From Streptomyces sp. NBC_00154 (lineage in GTDB: Bacteria; Actinomycetota; Actinomycetes; Streptomycetales; Streptomycetaceae): a DNA stretch of 64,000 nt. Shown piece after piece: positions 8,921 to 19,218 of the stretch (the first letter of the stretch is position 1; every line of letters begins with the position of its first letter). A model generated the notes under the pieces. It saw only the letters and a program-made list of their open reading frames with translations. It was not told the DNA's origin and searched no databases. A program made the translations under genes and the position numbers. Where the stretch lies: contig NZ_JAPEMI010000001.1 of NCBI RefSeq assembly GCF_026342835.1, forward strand, positions 1,990,501-2,054,500, written 5' to 3'.

Positions 8921-10450
8921 CTACGCGAAACGCTGCTTCGCCGACCCGTCGCACGCCTGGAGCTTCAGCGGGTCCTTGGCCGCCGCGAGCGTCAGGCACA
9001 GCCCGGTCGAAGCCGCCGGGCGCAACGTGCCCGACTCCCGGACGAACTGCTGGTTCGCCGCCCCCGAGCAGTTCCACAGGATGAGCGTGGCGCCCGCTCT
9101 GTAGTCGGCGCCCGGCACATCGAGGCACCGGTCGTGGCTCAGTTCCGTACGGACGGTCTTCGTGCCTGCGTCGTACCACCAGCCCTGGTTGCGGCCGCCG
9201 TGGCAGTCCCAGCCCGCGATCTTCGTGTTGTTGCGGGTCACCGACGCGGGGACGTCCACACACGTGCCGGTGGCCTCGTTCTTGAGGGGCTCGAAGACCG
9301 AGTCCCAGGCGGCAGGCTCCAGGACCGGCTTTCCGGTGCTCGCCGGGTCGGCGCAGCTCGCCTCGCGCAGACCGGAGTTGTAGATCTGGGTCAGGCAGGA
9401 GGCGAAGGCGGCGTGCCCGCGCGCATTGGGGTGGAAGGACTGCCGGACGGAGTTGGAGTCCGGCGGGAAGTGCGACAGGTCGATGTAGAGGCCGCGTGCC
9501 CAGGTGTCCTCCATGCAGACCTCGTGGCCGTGGAAGAGCCGGGAGTTGTCGAGGTAGACGGCCCCGGTGTCGGCGGCGGCCCTGCGCATTCCGCGCTCGA
9601 AGGCGGGGACGGCGACGTTACGGCCCCAGGCGGCGTCGGAGTCGTAACCCGCGCAGCCACCCGGAATCTTGCCGGGGAAGTTCGGGTTGTCGTTGAAGTC
9701 GGGGCCGATCGGGCTGGGGTAGCCCATCACCACGAGCTTGTAGTCGCCACTGGCGTAACCGGCGTCGGACATGACGGTCTGCAGGTCGCGTACGGTCTTC
9801 TCGACCTTGGGGACGAGCCCGTCGACCCGAGCCTGCCAGCCGCCCTCGTACGTCGGCCGGCACGCACCCTGCAGGAGCACCCAGCGCTCCACGCAGTCCG
9901 TCATCACCGGGCCGAACTGGAGGTCGTCGTTGGCGCCGGCCACGAGCACGATCATCTTTATCCGGGTGTTGCGGGCCTTGATGGCGAGGTTGTCGCTCTG
10001 CACGAGTTCGTCGGCGTACTGCCTGGATCCGCCGATCACGATGTTTCCGGTGTACGCGCCCGAGCAGGAGACGTTGTACGTGACGTCGGCGGGGATCCCG
10101 GTGCGGTGGATGGCGGAGTCGGGCGAGCGGTGGCACCAGTTGTCGGGGCCGTTGGTCCCTGCCTCGTACGTTCCGACGCCCTCGCCGGAGATCTCGCTGT
10201 CGCCGAGCGAGATCAGCCCGGTCCTGCGGTCGGCGAGCGGGCGCTCGGCCGGGTCGCCGTACAGCCGGGTGGCTTCGGCGGCGCGGATGGCCTCCAGCTC
10301 GGGCGGGAGGGGGGTGGATGCGGTAGGGGTGGTACCGGACCGGTGTGCCGCGCCTGCCGGTCCGGCGGCAGCGGTCATGCCGCCCCATACCGCCGCCACG
10401 GCCGCAGCGGCCGCGACCGTGCAGCGGACTCTGTGTCTGGTGCGCCTCAT
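8921..10450 (-). CDS. Secreted SGNH hydrolase with C-terminal ricin-B lectin domain
   Basis: A 509-residue secreted esterase or lipase-like enzyme. The N-terminus has an Arg-rich start, an Ala-rich hydrophobic core and an AxA-type end near residue 35, i.e. a signal peptide. The SGNH fold begins at GDSE (residues 83-86; Ser85 is the nucleophile), with a GxNDD block and the catalytic His in FHPNARGH. From about residue 385 to the end there is a ricin-type beta-trefoil with repeated C-x-D-V-P and QxW-like units, expected to bind carbohydrate. Many paired Cys fit an exported protein. It is convergent with the NRPS gene and divergent from fumC, so it is probably not part of the peptide cluster. 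The substrate could be an acetylated polysaccharide or a lipid; I cannot tell which. Confidence 0.9.
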   Translation of the reverse strand: MRRTRHRVRCTVAAAAAVAAVWGGMTAAAGPAGAAHRSGTTPTASTPLPPELEAIRAAEATRLYGDPAERPLADRRTGLISLGDSEISGEGVGTYEAGTNGPDNWCHRSPDSAIHRTGIPADVTYNVSCSGAYTGNIVIGGSRQYADELVQSDNLAIKARNTRIKMIVLVAGANDDLQFGPVMTDCVERWVLLQGACRPTYEGGWQARVDGLVPKVEKTVRDLQTVMSDAGYASGDYKLVVMGYPSPIGPDFNDNPNFPGKIPGGCAGYDSDAAWGRNVAVPAFERGMRRAAADTGAVYLDNSRLFHGHEVCMEDTWARGLYIDLSHFPPDSNSVRQSFHPNARGHAAFASCLTQIYNSGLREASCADPASTGKPVLEPAAWDSVFEPLKNEATGTCVDVPASVTRNNTKIAGWDCHGGRNQGWWYDAGTKTVRTELSHDRCLDVPGADYRAGATLILWNCSGAANQQFVRESGTLRPAASTGLCLTLAAAKDPLKLQACDGSAKQRFA

Positions 10451-10556
10451 TGCGCCTCCCCGGGTTGTGGTTACCCCCGGTATTTACTGGCCGGTAGGCG
10501 AATTGGGAATACGCAGAACAAGACAAGTGCTCAACTTTTTCAGGAGGTTGAAACCC

Positions 10557-11987
10557 ATGGACGACGCGCAGACACCCGCCGGCACGGCCGACTCCACCGG
10601 CGCCACCGAGTACCGCATCGAGCACGACTCGATGGGTGAGGTGAAGGTCCCCGCGCACGCCAGATGGCGGGCCCAGACGCAGCGCGCCGTGGAGAACTTC
10701 CCGATCTCCGGCCAGCGTCTGGAGCGGGCCCACATCGAGGCCCTGGCCCGGATCAAGGCCGCCGCGGCCAAGGTCAACGCCGAGCTCAAGGTGCTCGACC
10801 CGGACATCGCCGACGCGATCCAGGAGGCGGCGGGCGAGGTCGCCGACGGCCGCTGGGACGCGCACTTCCCGATCGATGTCTTCCAGACCGGGTCCGGCAC
10901 GTCCTCCAACATGAACACCAACGAGGTCGTGGCAACCCTCGCCACCGAACGTCTCGGCCGTGAGGTCCACCCCAACGACCACGTCAACGCCTCGCAGTCG
11001 TCCAACGACGTGTTCCCGTCCTCCATCCACATCGCCGCGACCGCGGCCGTCACCGGTGAGCTGATCCCCGCCCTGGACCATCTGGCGGCCGCGCTGGAGC
11101 GCAAGTCCGCCGAGTTCGCGACGGTGGTGAAGTCGGGCCGTACGCATCTGATGGACGCGACGCCGGTGACCCTGGGTCAGGAGTTCGGCGGCTACGCCGC
11201 GCAGATCCGGTACGGCATCGAGCGGCTGAACGCATCGCTGCCGCGCCTCGCCGAACTGCCGCTGGGGGGCACGGCCGTCGGCACCGGCATCAACACCCCG
11301 CCCGGCTTCTCCGCAGCCGTGATCGCCGAGATCGCCCGCGTCACGGGGCTGCCGCTCACCGAGGCCCGCGACCACTTCGAGGCGCAGGGCGCGCGGGACG
11401 GACTCGTCGAGACGTCGGGCCAGCTCCGTACGATCGCGGTCTCGCTCACCAAGATCTCCAACGACCTGCGCTGGATGGCCTCCGGCCCGCGCACCGGATT
11501 GGCCGAGATCAGCCTTCCCGACCTGCAGCCGGGCTCGTCGATCATGCCGGGGAAGGTGAATCCGGTCATCCCCGAGGCCGTCCTGATGGTCGCCGCCCAG
11601 GTGATGGGCAACGACACGACGGTCGCCGTCGCTGGCGCGGCGGGCAACTTCGAACTGAACGTCATGCTGCCGGTCATCGCGAAGAACCTGCTGGAGTCGA
11701 TCCGGCTGCTGACCAACGTCTCCCGGCTGCTCGCGGACCGTACCGTCGACGGGATCACGGCCGACGTGGAACGGGCCCGGGAGTACGCGGAGTCCTCGCC
11801 GTCCGTCGTCACCCCGCTGAACAAGTACATCGGTTACGAGGAGGCGGCCAAGGTCGCCAAGAAGTCGCTCGCCGAGCGGCGGACGATCCGTGAAGTGGTG
11901 CTGGCCTCGGGGTACGTGGAGCGCGGCGATCTCACGGTGGAACAGCTCGACGAGGCGCTCGACGTGTTGCGTATGACCCGCCCGTGA
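10557..11987 (+). CDS. fumC: Class II fumarate hydratase
   Basis: A 476-residue class II (iron-independent) fumarase of the fumarase/aspartase superfamily; it interconverts fumarate and L-malate in the TCA cycle as a cytosolic homotetramer. The superfamily signature [11 protein letters not shown] is present in the C-terminal third, the [10 protein letters not shown] substrate block and an [12 protein letters not shown] block lie in the N-terminal third, and the [11 protein letters not shown] loop carries the catalytic His. The ATG at 10557 has AGGAGG at 10542-10547, an ideal spacing. About 20 N-terminal residues before the core are not conserved. Aspartase is the main alternative, but the overall match favours fumarase. 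Confidence 0.95.
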   Translation: MDDAQTPAGTADSTGATEYRIEHDSMGEVKVPAHARWRAQTQRAVENFPISGQRLERAHIEALARIKAAAAKVNAELKVLDPDIADAIQEAAGEVADGRWDAHFPIDVFQTGSGTSSNMNTNEVVATLATERLGREVHPNDHVNASQSSNDVFPSSIHIAATAAVTGELIPALDHLAAALERKSAEFATVVKSGRTHLMDATPVTLGQEFGGYAAQIRYGIERLNASLPRLAELPLGGTAVGTGINTPPGFSAAVIAEIARVTGLPLTEARDHFEAQGARDGLVETSGQLRTIAVSLTKISNDLRWMASGPRTGLAEISLPDLQPGSSIMPGKVNPVIPEAVLMVAAQVMGNDTTVAVAGAAGNFELNVMLPVIAKNLLESIRLLTNVSRLLADRTVDGITADVERAREYAESSPSVVTPLNKYIGYEEAAKVAKKSLAERRTIREVVLASGYVERGDLTVEQLDEALDVLRMTRP

Positions 11988-12031
11988 CGTGGATCGCAGC
12001 AACCGGGCGGCGGCATCCCTAAGATCTCTCC

Positions 12032-12748
12032 ATGGCAGGTACGGGAGACAACGCGCGCGCAGAAGTCGATCGCTCGGACGTCGCGTACTGGGCGCCGGGC
12101 GATCACATCCTGTGGCGCTACCGCGGCAACGGTCCGCGGTCGCCCGGCGGCGCCCACAGCCCGGTCCACATCTGCCGGCCGGTCACCGTCGTCCAGGACA
12201 CGGACGAACTGCTCGCCGTCTGGATGGCGCCCGGCACCGAATGCATCAGACCGGTCCTCGCCGACGGCACCAGTGTGCACGCCGAGCCGCTCGCCACCCG
12301 GTACACCGCGCCCCGCACCGTAGCCCGCTCGACCTGGTTCGGCAGGGGCGTGCTGAAGCTCGCCCGGCCCGGCGAACCCTGGTCGGTCTGGCTGTTCTGG
12401 GACCGCGGCTGGAGCTTTCGCAACTGGTACGTGAACCTGGAGGAACCGCGCACCCGCTGGGCCGGCGGCGTCGACTCCGAGGATCACTTTCTCGACATCG
12501 CCGTACACCCCGACCGGAGCTGGCGCTGGCTGGACGAGGACGAATTCGCCCAGGCGCAGCGGGTCGGTCTGATGGACCGGGACACCGCGCGGCGGGTACG
12601 GCAGGCGGGCCACGCGGCCGTCGGCGTCATCAACGCCTGGGGCACGCCGTTCCGGGACGGCTGGGAGAACTGGCGGCCCGATCCGCGGTGGCAAGTGCCC
12701 GCGCTGCCGGATGACTGGGACCGTACGCCCTCGCATATGCCGTCGTGA
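12032..12748 (+). CDS. DUF402 (FomD-like) protein
   Basis: A 238-residue cytosolic protein of the DUF402 family, whose characterised members include the nucleotide hydrolase FomD and other nucleoside di/triphosphate phosphatases. The conserved core lies in the second half: a WSVWLFWD strand, the WYVNLEEP motif, and acidic clusters such as DHFLDIAV and WLDEDEF that would bind metal. It starts 44 bases after fumC, so it may be co-transcribed with it, but a functional link is not apparent. Activity on nucleotides is inferred from family knowledge. Confidence 0.8.
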   Translation: MAGTGDNARAEVDRSDVAYWAPGDHILWRYRGNGPRSPGGAHSPVHICRPVTVVQDTDELLAVWMAPGTECIRPVLADGTSVHAEPLATRYTAPRTVARSTWFGRGVLKLARPGEPWSVWLFWDRGWSFRNWYVNLEEPRTRWAGGVDSEDHFLDIAVHPDRSWRWLDEDEFAQAQRVGLMDRDTARRVRQAGHAAVGVINAWGTPFRDGWENWRPDPRWQVPALPDDWDRTPSHMPS

Positions 12749-12851
12749 GACCCTTGATGCACCCCAGGGGGGCAAACGTAGGATCGTCCTCCGGAGGGCT
12801 GCTCCGCTCCAACCGGGGGGCGCGGCACTGGACCTGATCGCAAGTCATCGC

Positions 12852-12914
12852 ACGAGTTGCACGATCTTCATGAGCCGCATCAGTTGCATGAGCCGCAACA
12901 ACCGCACGAGCCAC
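12852..12914 (+). repeat. Imperfect 18-bp tandem repeats upstream of SpoIIE gene
   Basis: Four consecutive 18-bp units start at 12852, 12870, 12888 and 12906 (the last is shortened). The best-conserved block is ATGAGCCGCA, seen exactly at 12870 and 12888 and as ACGAGCCAC at 12906. In one frame this reads as HEP-rich, in another as MSR-rich, but neither frame has a convincing gene. It lies in the 371-base stretch 12749-13119, which otherwise holds only a doubtful small frame. Confidence 0.6.
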
Positions 12915-12929
12915 TACGAGGGGGTGGAG

Positions 12930-13079
12930 ATGTGCACGCTGTCCGCCGCCGAAAAGGCGGAAACGTTGTCAGCGACACACCCCGCAGGCATACGGTTTCG
13001 GCCCCTCGGAGCTGGGCAGGCGGTGGCAGCCGTTGTCATCACCGCTCTCGCCGGGGCACAGTGGCGCCCCACAAGGTGA
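12930..13079 (+). CDS. Possible 49-residue leader peptide (doubtful)
   Basis: A small frame starting ATG at 12930 behind GAGGGGGTGG, ending TGA at 13077-13079, 40 bases before the SpoIIE-type gene. The predicted peptide begins MCTLSAAEKAE and has a short Ala/Val-rich hydrophobic stretch near the end. I recognise no family. The purine-rich stretch before the ATG is the only positive sign, so it may be untranslated leader sequence. Confidence 0.25.
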   Translation: MCTLSAAEKAETLSATHPAGIRFRPLGAGQAVAAVVITALAGAQWRPTR

Positions 13080-13119
13080 TTGCCTCATACAACCGGCCCG
13101 GACGGACGGAACCCCACGC

Positions 13120-15096
13120 GTGACGGAGCATCCCACCTCCCACGAAGGCCGGCAGCCTCTCGCCGCCCGGTCGCAGGAACGCGCCCGGCCGCGGCAGCAG
13201 GACGCCGCGCCGGCAGCCGCCCCTGCCACCGCGGCGATCCCCGGCCCTGCCGCGGCGTCGGGCCCCAAGCCCGCCACGCCCCCGGGCACCGGCTCGAATC
13301 CCACGGCGATTCCCGGCCCTGCAGCGGCACCGACCCCCGCCGCGGCGGCGGGACCGGACCCGCAGACGGTGGCTCGCCGCGAAGGTGACCGGCTGCGCTT
13401 CGTGGGCGCCGCGACCCGCCGGATCGCCCGCGGCATAGATCTGGACGAGATCGTCCTCGGCCTGTGCCGGGCCAGCGTGCCGACGTTCTCCGACGCCATA
13501 CTCGTCTACCTCCGCGATCCGCTCCCGGTCGGCGACGAGCGCCCGGCCACACCGTTCGTGCTGCGGCTGCGCCGGTCCGACCGGCTGCGTTTAAACGATG
13601 AGGAGACCGAGACCTCCCCGGAGACCGAGCGGCTGCGCCCGCCCGCCATCGACCCGCACGCCGACCTGACGCCCGCGGCAGAACTCTGCGAGGTGCAGGC
13701 GGGCGGTGCGCTCGCCGAGGTGCTGCGCGGCGTACGGCCCGTCTTCGGGGACTCCGCGGCGGCCCGCGTCGCCCTGCCCGAACTGCTCGGCGCCGGGCGC
13801 ACCGTCCCCTCCGGCCACCGGGTGATCCTCGCCCCGCTGCGCGGCCGCCGGCGGGTGATCGGTGCTGCCGTCTTCCTGCGGGGGACCGAGCGGCCGCCGT
13901 TCGAGGCCAACGACCTGCTGGTCGCCGCCCAGCTGGCCACGCACACCGCACTCGGCATCGACAAGGCCGTGCTGTACGGGCGCGAGGCGTACATCGCCGA
14001 TGAGCTGCAGCGCACCATGCTGCCCGACTCACTGCCGCAGCCCACCGGCGTCCGGCTCGCCTCCCGCTACCTCCCGGCCGCCGAGACGGCCCGGGTCGGC
14101 GGTGACTGGTACGACGCCATCCCGCTGCCCGGCAGCAGGGTCGCCCTGGTCGTCGGCGACGTCATGGGCCACTCCATGACCTCCGCGGCGATCATGGGCC
14201 AGCTGCGCACCACCGCACAGACCCTCGCCGGGCTCGACCTGCCGCCGCAGGAGGTGCTGCACCACCTGGACGAGCAGGCGCAGCGGCTCGGCAGCGACCG
14301 GATGGCGACCTGCCTGTACGCGGTGTACGACCCGGTCGCGCACCGGATCACCATCGCCAACGCCGGGCACCCGCCGCCCGTACTGCTGCATCTGGGCGGC
14401 CGCGCCGAGGTGCTGCGGGTGCCGCCCGGCGCCCCGATCGGCGTGGGCGGAGTGGACTTCGAGGCCGTCGAGCTGGATGCGCCCTCGGGCGCCACGCTGC
14501 TGCTGTACACCGACGGTCTGGTGGAGTCCCGGCTGCGGGACGTCTGGACCGGCATCGAGCAGCTGCGCGAGCGGCTCGCCGCCACCGCCCAGCTCACCGG
14601 ACCGGATCACTCGCCGCCGCTGGAGGCGCTCTGCGACGACGTGCTCGACATGCTCGGCCCGGGCGACCGGGACGACGACATCGCGCTGCTCGCCGCCCGG
14701 TTCGACGGGATCGCGCCGAGCGATGTCGCGTACTGGTTCCTGGAGCCGGAGGACTCCGCCCCCGGACGGGCCAGGCGGCTGGCCCGCAGGGCGCTCAGCC
14801 GGTGGGGTCTCGACGAGCTCTCGGACTCGGTGGAACTGCTGGTCAGCGAGGTGGTGACCAATGCGGTGCGGTACGCGGAGCGACCGGTGACGCTGCGGTT
14901 GCTGCGGACCGACATCCTGCGCTGCGAGGTCGGCGACGACGCCCCGCAGCTGCCCCGGCAGCGCCGGGCCCGCGACATGGACGAGGGCGGCCGCGGCCTG
15001 TTCCTGGTGAACCGGCTGGCCCGGCGGTGGGGTGCGACCCGGCTGTCGACCGGCAAGGTCGTCTGGTTCGAGATGCCGACCCGCGGCCAGCAATAG
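13120..15096 (+). CDS. SpoIIE-type PP2C phosphatase with GAF and HATPase domains
   Basis: A 658-residue soluble regulator. Residues 1-85 are Pro/Ala-rich with a repeated AIPGPAAA. A GAF-like sensory domain (about 100-290) follows, then a PP2C/SpoIIE phosphatase (about 295-520) with an intact metal site: GGDWYDA (Asp329), GDVMGH, YTDGL and DDDIALL. The C-terminus is a HATPase_c_2 domain of the anti-sigma/SpoIIAB type (about 530-655, with VTNAVRYA and GRGLFLV boxes). In actinobacteria such proteins dephosphorylate anti-sigma-factor antagonists and may also phosphorylate them through the HATPase part, controlling stress sigma factors. GTG at 13120 is the first in-frame start near the conserved part; the ribosome site is weak. 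Confidence 0.92.
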   Translation: MTEHPTSHEGRQPLAARSQERARPRQQDAAPAAAPATAAIPGPAAASGPKPATPPGTGSNPTAIPGPAAAPTPAAAAGPDPQTVARREGDRLRFVGAATRRIARGIDLDEIVLGLCRASVPTFSDAILVYLRDPLPVGDERPATPFVLRLRRSDRLRLNDEETETSPETERLRPPAIDPHADLTPAAELCEVQAGGALAEVLRGVRPVFGDSAAARVALPELLGAGRTVPSGHRVILAPLRGRRRVIGAAVFLRGTERPPFEANDLLVAAQLATHTALGIDKAVLYGREAYIADELQRTMLPDSLPQPTGVRLASRYLPAAETARVGGDWYDAIPLPGSRVALVVGDVMGHSMTSAAIMGQLRTTAQTLAGLDLPPQEVLHHLDEQAQRLGSDRMATCLYAVYDPVAHRITIANAGHPPPVLLHLGGRAEVLRVPPGAPIGVGGVDFEAVELDAPSGATLLLYTDGLVESRLRDVWTGIEQLRERLAATAQLTGPDHSPPLEALCDDVLDMLGPGDRDDDIALLAARFDGIAPSDVAYWFLEPEDSAPGRARRLARRALSRWGLDELSDSVELLVSEVVTNAVRYAERPVTLRLLRTDILRCEVGDDAPQLPRQRRARDMDEGGRGLFLVNRLARRWGATRLSTGKVVWFEMPTRGQQ

Positions 15097-15229
15097 GGCG
15101 CCGACGAAATAACCCAAGTCTGGACAAGGTCCACATGTTGCCGACCTCTCGTCGTCGGAGTTGACTCAGTCGTGACCGGGCGCCGCCTGGGCGACCTGAC
15201 CGACACCCCGCACCGACGGGAGGACGCTC

Positions 15230-16693
15230 GTGACCGAGGAAACCAAGAACGCTCCTTACACCACGAACAACGCCGGGATCCCGGTGGAGAGCGACGAACA
15301 TTCACTCACCGTCGGATCCGACGGCCCGATCCTGCTCCAGGACCACTACCTCATCGAGAAGATGGCCCAGTTCAACCGTGAACGGGTCCCCGAACGGGTG
15401 GTCCACGCCAAGGGCGCCGGGGCCTACGGCACCTTCGTCGTGACCAACGACGTCAGCCAGTTCACCAAGGCGGACCTCTTCCAACCGGGCAAGCAGACCG
15501 CCATGCTCGCCCGCTTCTCCACGGTCGCCGGCGAACAGGGCTCCCCCGACACCTGGCGCGACCCCCGCGGCTTCGCGCTGAAGTTCTACACGGAGCACGG
15601 CAACTACGACATGGTCGGCAACAACACGCCGATCTTCTTCGTACGGGACCCGATGAAGTTCCAGGACTTCATCCGCTCGCAGAAGCGCCGCCCGGACAGC
15701 GGGGTGCGCGACCACGACATGCAGTGGGACTTCTGGACCCTCTCCCCCGAGTCCGCGCACATGGTGACGTGGCTGATGGGCGACCGGGGCATCCCGAAGA
15801 CGTACCGCAACATGAACGGTTACAGCTCGCACGCCTATATGTGGGTGAACGCGGGTGGCGAGCGGTTCTGGATCAAGTACCACTTCAAGACCGACCAGGG
15901 CATCGACTTCTACACCCAGGCCGATGCCGACGAGATGGCCGGTATCGACGGCGACGTCCACCGCCGCGACCTGTTCGAGTCGATCAAGCGCGGCGATCAC
16001 CCGAGCTGGACGCTGTACGTCCAGGTGATGCCATTCGACGACGCGCCGGACTACCGGTTCAACCCGTTCGACCTGACCAAGGTGTGGCCGCACGGCGACT
16101 ACCCGCTGATCGAGGTCGGCCGGATGACGCTGAACGAAAACCCCGAGGACTTTTTCGTCCACATCGAGCAGGCGTCCTTCGAGCCGTCGAACCTGGTGCC
16201 CGGCATCGGTCCGTCGCCCGACAAGATGCTGCTCGGCAGGCTCTTCTCGTATCCGGACACCCACCGGTACCGGATCGGTCCGAACTACGCGCAGCTGCCG
16301 CCGAACCGCCCGCGCTTCGGCCGGAACTCGTACGCGAAGGACGGCCCGATGCGGTACGAGCCGACGCGCACGGGAGCGGTCTACGCGCCGAACTCGTACG
16401 GCGGACCGGCCGCGGACACCGAACGCTTCGGCGACCCGGCGGGCTGGGCCACCGCGGGCGAGATGGTCCACGAGGCGTACAAGCTGCACCGGGAGGACGA
16501 CGACTGGGGCCAGGCGGGCACGATGGTCCGCAAGGTGCTCGACGACGCGGCGCGCGATCGGCTCGTGTCGAACATTTCCGGCCATCTCCTGGACGGCGTG
16601 AGCCGCCCGGTCCTGGAGCGGGCACTGCAGTACTGGCGCAACGTCGACAAGGACCTCGGCGACCGGATCGCCAAGGAGGTCAACGGCGGCTGA
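15230..16693 (+). CDS. katA: Monofunctional heme catalase
   Basis: A 487-residue small-subunit (clade 3) catalase that decomposes hydrogen peroxide in the cytoplasm. The active-site His59 is in [11 protein letters not shown], the distal Asn is in VGNNTPIFF, and the proximal heme ligand Tyr341 lies in the [12 protein letters not shown] signature. GTG at 15230 is preceded by GGGAGGA at about 15218-15224. The gene is followed by a very strong hairpin shared with the convergent penicillin-binding protein. No Fur-like catR gene sits beside it, unlike the classical Streptomyces catA locus, so its regulator must be elsewhere; OxyR is encoded about 10 kb away in this window. Confidence 0.96.
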   Translation: MTEETKNAPYTTNNAGIPVESDEHSLTVGSDGPILLQDHYLIEKMAQFNRERVPERVVHAKGAGAYGTFVVTNDVSQFTKADLFQPGKQTAMLARFSTVAGEQGSPDTWRDPRGFALKFYTEHGNYDMVGNNTPIFFVRDPMKFQDFIRSQKRRPDSGVRDHDMQWDFWTLSPESAHMVTWLMGDRGIPKTYRNMNGYSSHAYMWVNAGGERFWIKYHFKTDQGIDFYTQADADEMAGIDGDVHRRDLFESIKRGDHPSWTLYVQVMPFDDAPDYRFNPFDLTKVWPHGDYPLIEVGRMTLNENPEDFFVHIEQASFEPSNLVPGIGPSPDKMLLGRLFSYPDTHRYRIGPNYAQLPPNRPRFGRNSYAKDGPMRYEPTRTGAVYAPNSYGGPAADTERFGDPAGWATAGEMVHEAYKLHREDDDWGQAGTMVRKVLDDAARDRLVSNISGHLLDGVSRPVLERALQYWRNVDKDLGDRIAKEVNGG

Positions 16694-16712
16694 CGCCGTC
16701 GGACGCGGACAA

Positions 16713-16756
16713 CATGGGAGAGGGGCGGTGCCGGTCGGCACCGCTCCTCTCCCATG
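16713..16756. terminator. Bidirectional terminator, katA and PBP genes
   Basis: A 20-bp stem (16713-16732 with 16737-16756) has one G-T mismatch and a GGTC loop. It lies between the convergent catalase and penicillin-binding protein genes. Confidence 0.88.
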
Positions 16757-16778
16757 TGTTCACTGCTCTCTCATGCGT

Positions 16779-18998
16779 TCACTGATTGAGCGAGTTGTTG
16801 TTTCCCGGCCGCCCGGAGTTCCCTCCCCCACCCGGCAGGACGGGGGACTCGCTCGGCAGGACGGGGGACTCGCTCGGCGTCTCGATGGGCGACTGACTGG
16901 CCGAATCGCTGGGCGTCTCGATCGGGCTCTGCGAAGGCAGGTCCGACGACTCGGACGGCGACGGGTCGGGGCTCTCCGACGTCGAGGGGGTCGTCGACGG
17001 GCTGGCCGGCACGGAGACCTCACCGCGCTCCACGTCCTGAAGATCGAACTGGGCACTGGAGCCGCCGCCCAGCGCGCCGAGGGTGTAGTCCGCCCAGATC
17101 TGCGCCGGGAAGCCGCCACCGTTGGCCCGGCCGGCGTTCGCGGTACCGGTCAGACTGACCTGGCCGCCGCCTTCCTTGGGGGATTCACCGAAGAGCGCCA
17201 CAACCGTGGTGAGCTCCGGGGTGTAGCCCGCGAACAGGGCGGACTTGTTGTTCTCCGAGGTGCCCGTCTTGCCCGCCGCCTCGTAGGCCGAGGTGTTGGC
17301 CGCCTGGCCGGAACCGCTGTCCACGACGCCCCTCAGGACGGAGGTCACGGTGTCGGCGGACTTGCGGCTGATCACCTGATTCCCGATGCCCTTGACCGGG
17401 TCGACCGTGCGGTCCCGGTGCTTGGCGGACTTCACGATGAACGGGGTGACCTTCCGGCCGTGGTTGTCGAGCGTGGCGTACGCGCCCGCCATGTCCCAGG
17501 TCGAGGCGTTCATCGTGCCCAGTGTGATGGCGGGGCGCTCGGGGAAGTTCTGGTCCGGCACACCGAGCGCCAGCGCGGTCTCCTTCACCGCGGGCGGGCC
17601 GACGTCGACCACCATCTGCGCGAAGACCGAGTTGATCGACTTGTTCATCGCGGTCTGCACGGTGACGTCACCGTAGCTCCGGTTGTCCTCGTTCTCCGGG
17701 GCGAACGGGGTGTCGCTGCCCACGACCGGCCGCTTGCTGGTGCCGTCGTAGCGGGTGTTGACGCCGATCAGATCGCCGTCCTGGGTTTTCGCCTCGTTCT
17801 CCAGCGCGGAGGCGAGCACCAGCGGCTTGAAGGTGGAGGCGGGCTGGTAGTCCCGACGCGTGGCGTTGGAGAAGTAGTGCTTGACGTAGTCCACCCCGCC
17901 GTAGAGCGCGACGACTGCGCCGGTCTTCGGGTCGACGGAGGTGGCACCCGCCTGGACGGTCGCGTCGACCTTGTTGCCCTCGCGGTCCAGCTTGGACTCC
18001 AGCTGGCGGTCGACCGCCGCCTCCAGCAGCTTCTGCCGCTTCTTGTCGATGTTCAGGGTGAAGGTCCAGCCGCCGGCCTGCCGCATGTCCCCCGTGATGC
18101 CCTGCTTGTCGAGCTCCTTGTTGGCGGCCTCGACGAGGTATCCGGTCTGGCCCTCCATGCCGCGGGCGGGCTTGGGCTTGTCCGGGACGGGGAACTTCAG
18201 GGTGTCGCGCTGGGCCTTGTCGAGCCAGTGCATCTCGACCATGTTGTCGAGCGTGTAGGCCCAGCGCTCCTTGACGAGCCTCCGGCCGGTGGGCGTCGCG
18301 ACCGCCCAGTCGTACTGGCTGGGGGCCTGGAGCAGCGCGGCCAGATAGGCACCCTGGGAAACGCTGAGGTCCTTGGCGTCGACCCCGTAGTAGGCCTGCG
18401 CCGCGGCCTGGATCCCGCTCGCGCCGCGTCCGTAGTACGCGGTGTTGATGTACCCGGCGAGGATGTAGTTCTTGTCCTTCTTCTGGTCGACCTTGAGCGA
18501 GATCACCAGCTCTTTGAGCTTGCGGCTGACCGTCGGGTCCTGCGTCAGGTAGTAGTTCTTCACGTACTGCTGGGTGATGGTCGAGCCACCCTGCTTGCCC
18601 TTGCCGGAGAGCGTGTTGAGGATGCCGCGCGCGGTGCCCTTCAGGTCGACGCCCTGGTCCTTGTAGAACGTCTTGTTCTCGGCGGCGACGAAGGTGTGCT
18701 GCACCTCCTTGGGGACCTCGGCGAGGTCCACGATCTGGCGGTTGACCCCGTCACCGGTCCGGGTCAGCACTGTGCCGTCGCTGTACTGGTAGACGTTGCT
18801 CTGCCGCTCGGCCAGGGCGTTGGCCTTGGGTATGTCCACGTACAGGTAGAGCGCCACGAAGGCGCCCATGATCAGCAGGCAGAACCCGAAGAACGTGCCC
18901 AGCATCTTCCGCCAGGTGAAGAGTCTGCGTATGCCGCCGCTCTTCGCGGCCCGCCGCGCTCCGCGCTGCTGGGCTCGTCGCGCATCCGCTCGACCCAT
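16779..18998 (-). CDS. Class A penicillin-binding protein (GT51 + transpeptidase)
   Basis: A 739-residue bifunctional cell-wall synthase. A basic cytoplasmic tail is followed by one membrane anchor (about 33-53), a GT51 glycosyltransferase domain (catalytic Glu107 in AAENKTF; the usual Asp after Glu is Asn here, and KDQG replaces the common HxG) and a transpeptidase domain with STFK (Ser388), a KSIN motif and KTGT. The tail from about residue 665 is Ser/Pro/Glu-rich with short repeats and probably spans the wall. It polymerises lipid II and cross-links peptidoglycan outside the membrane. The region upstream (18999-19218) is shared with the divergent SPFH gene. Confidence 0.94.
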   Translation of the reverse strand: MGRADARRAQQRGARRAAKSGGIRRLFTWRKMLGTFFGFCLLIMGAFVALYLYVDIPKANALAERQSNVYQYSDGTVLTRTGDGVNRQIVDLAEVPKEVQHTFVAAENKTFYKDQGVDLKGTARGILNTLSGKGKQGGSTITQQYVKNYYLTQDPTVSRKLKELVISLKVDQKKDKNYILAGYINTAYYGRGASGIQAAAQAYYGVDAKDLSVSQGAYLAALLQAPSQYDWAVATPTGRRLVKERWAYTLDNMVEMHWLDKAQRDTLKFPVPDKPKPARGMEGQTGYLVEAANKELDKQGITGDMRQAGGWTFTLNIDKKRQKLLEAAVDRQLESKLDREGNKVDATVQAGATSVDPKTGAVVALYGGVDYVKHYFSNATRRDYQPASTFKPLVLASALENEAKTQDGDLIGVNTRYDGTSKRPVVGSDTPFAPENEDNRSYGDVTVQTAMNKSINSVFAQMVVDVGPPAVKETALALGVPDQNFPERPAITLGTMNASTWDMAGAYATLDNHGRKVTPFIVKSAKHRDRTVDPVKGIGNQVISRKSADTVTSVLRGVVDSGSGQAANTSAYEAAGKTGTSENNKSALFAGYTPELTTVVALFGESPKEGGGQVSLTGTANAGRANGGGFPAQIWADYTLGALGGGSSAQFDLQDVERGEVSVPASPSTTPSTSESPDPSPSESSDLPSQSPIETPSDSASQSPIETPSESPVLPSESPVLPGGGGNSGRPGNNNSLNQ
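16834..16875 (-). repeat. Exact 21-bp tandem duplication in PBP tail
   Basis: Two identical 21-bp copies (16834-16854 and 16855-16875) encode a repeated SESPVLP heptapeptide. A second, longer repeat (SQSPIETPS) lies just inside it. Such repeats make the tail prone to length change. Confidence 0.9.
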
Positions 18999-19166
18999 CG
19001 CTGTATCGCTCCCGTTTCTCTGCTCGCCTGATCCGCTCGGCCCAGACAGCTAACACTGTCGACAAGGACAAAATGCAGCCGATCCGGTCTTTTCCGGACG
19101 TGACAATCAGCACCCGTTCCCTAAGGAACCGACTCCCGGGAGGTGCACATGGTTGCGAATTCGCTT

Positions 19167-19198
19167 AATGTGTAATCACATTGCTAGCAACACGCTAG
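19167..19198 (+). promoter_or_regulatory. Overlapping palindromes upstream of SPFH gene
   Basis: AATGTG-TAAT-CACATT (19167-19182) overlaps the perfect palindrome TTGCTAGCAA (19181-19190), which in turn forms CTAGC-AACAC-GCTAG (19184-19198). The cluster ends 20 bases before the ATG. It looks like an operator for a dimeric regulator such as a GntR or ribbon-helix-helix protein; the regulator is not proven. Confidence 0.6.
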
Positions 19199-19218
19199 AC
19201 ACGCAAACAGGGGGAATC

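Noticed and set aside
8868..10450. SGNH hydrolase as part of the NRPS cluster
   Set aside because: It is convergent, separated by a hairpin, and secreted with a lectin domain, so a separate gene is more likely.
13033..13119. TTG start upstream for the SpoIIE gene
   Set aside because: No ribosome site; the extra residues are not family-like. GTG at 13120 is preferred.
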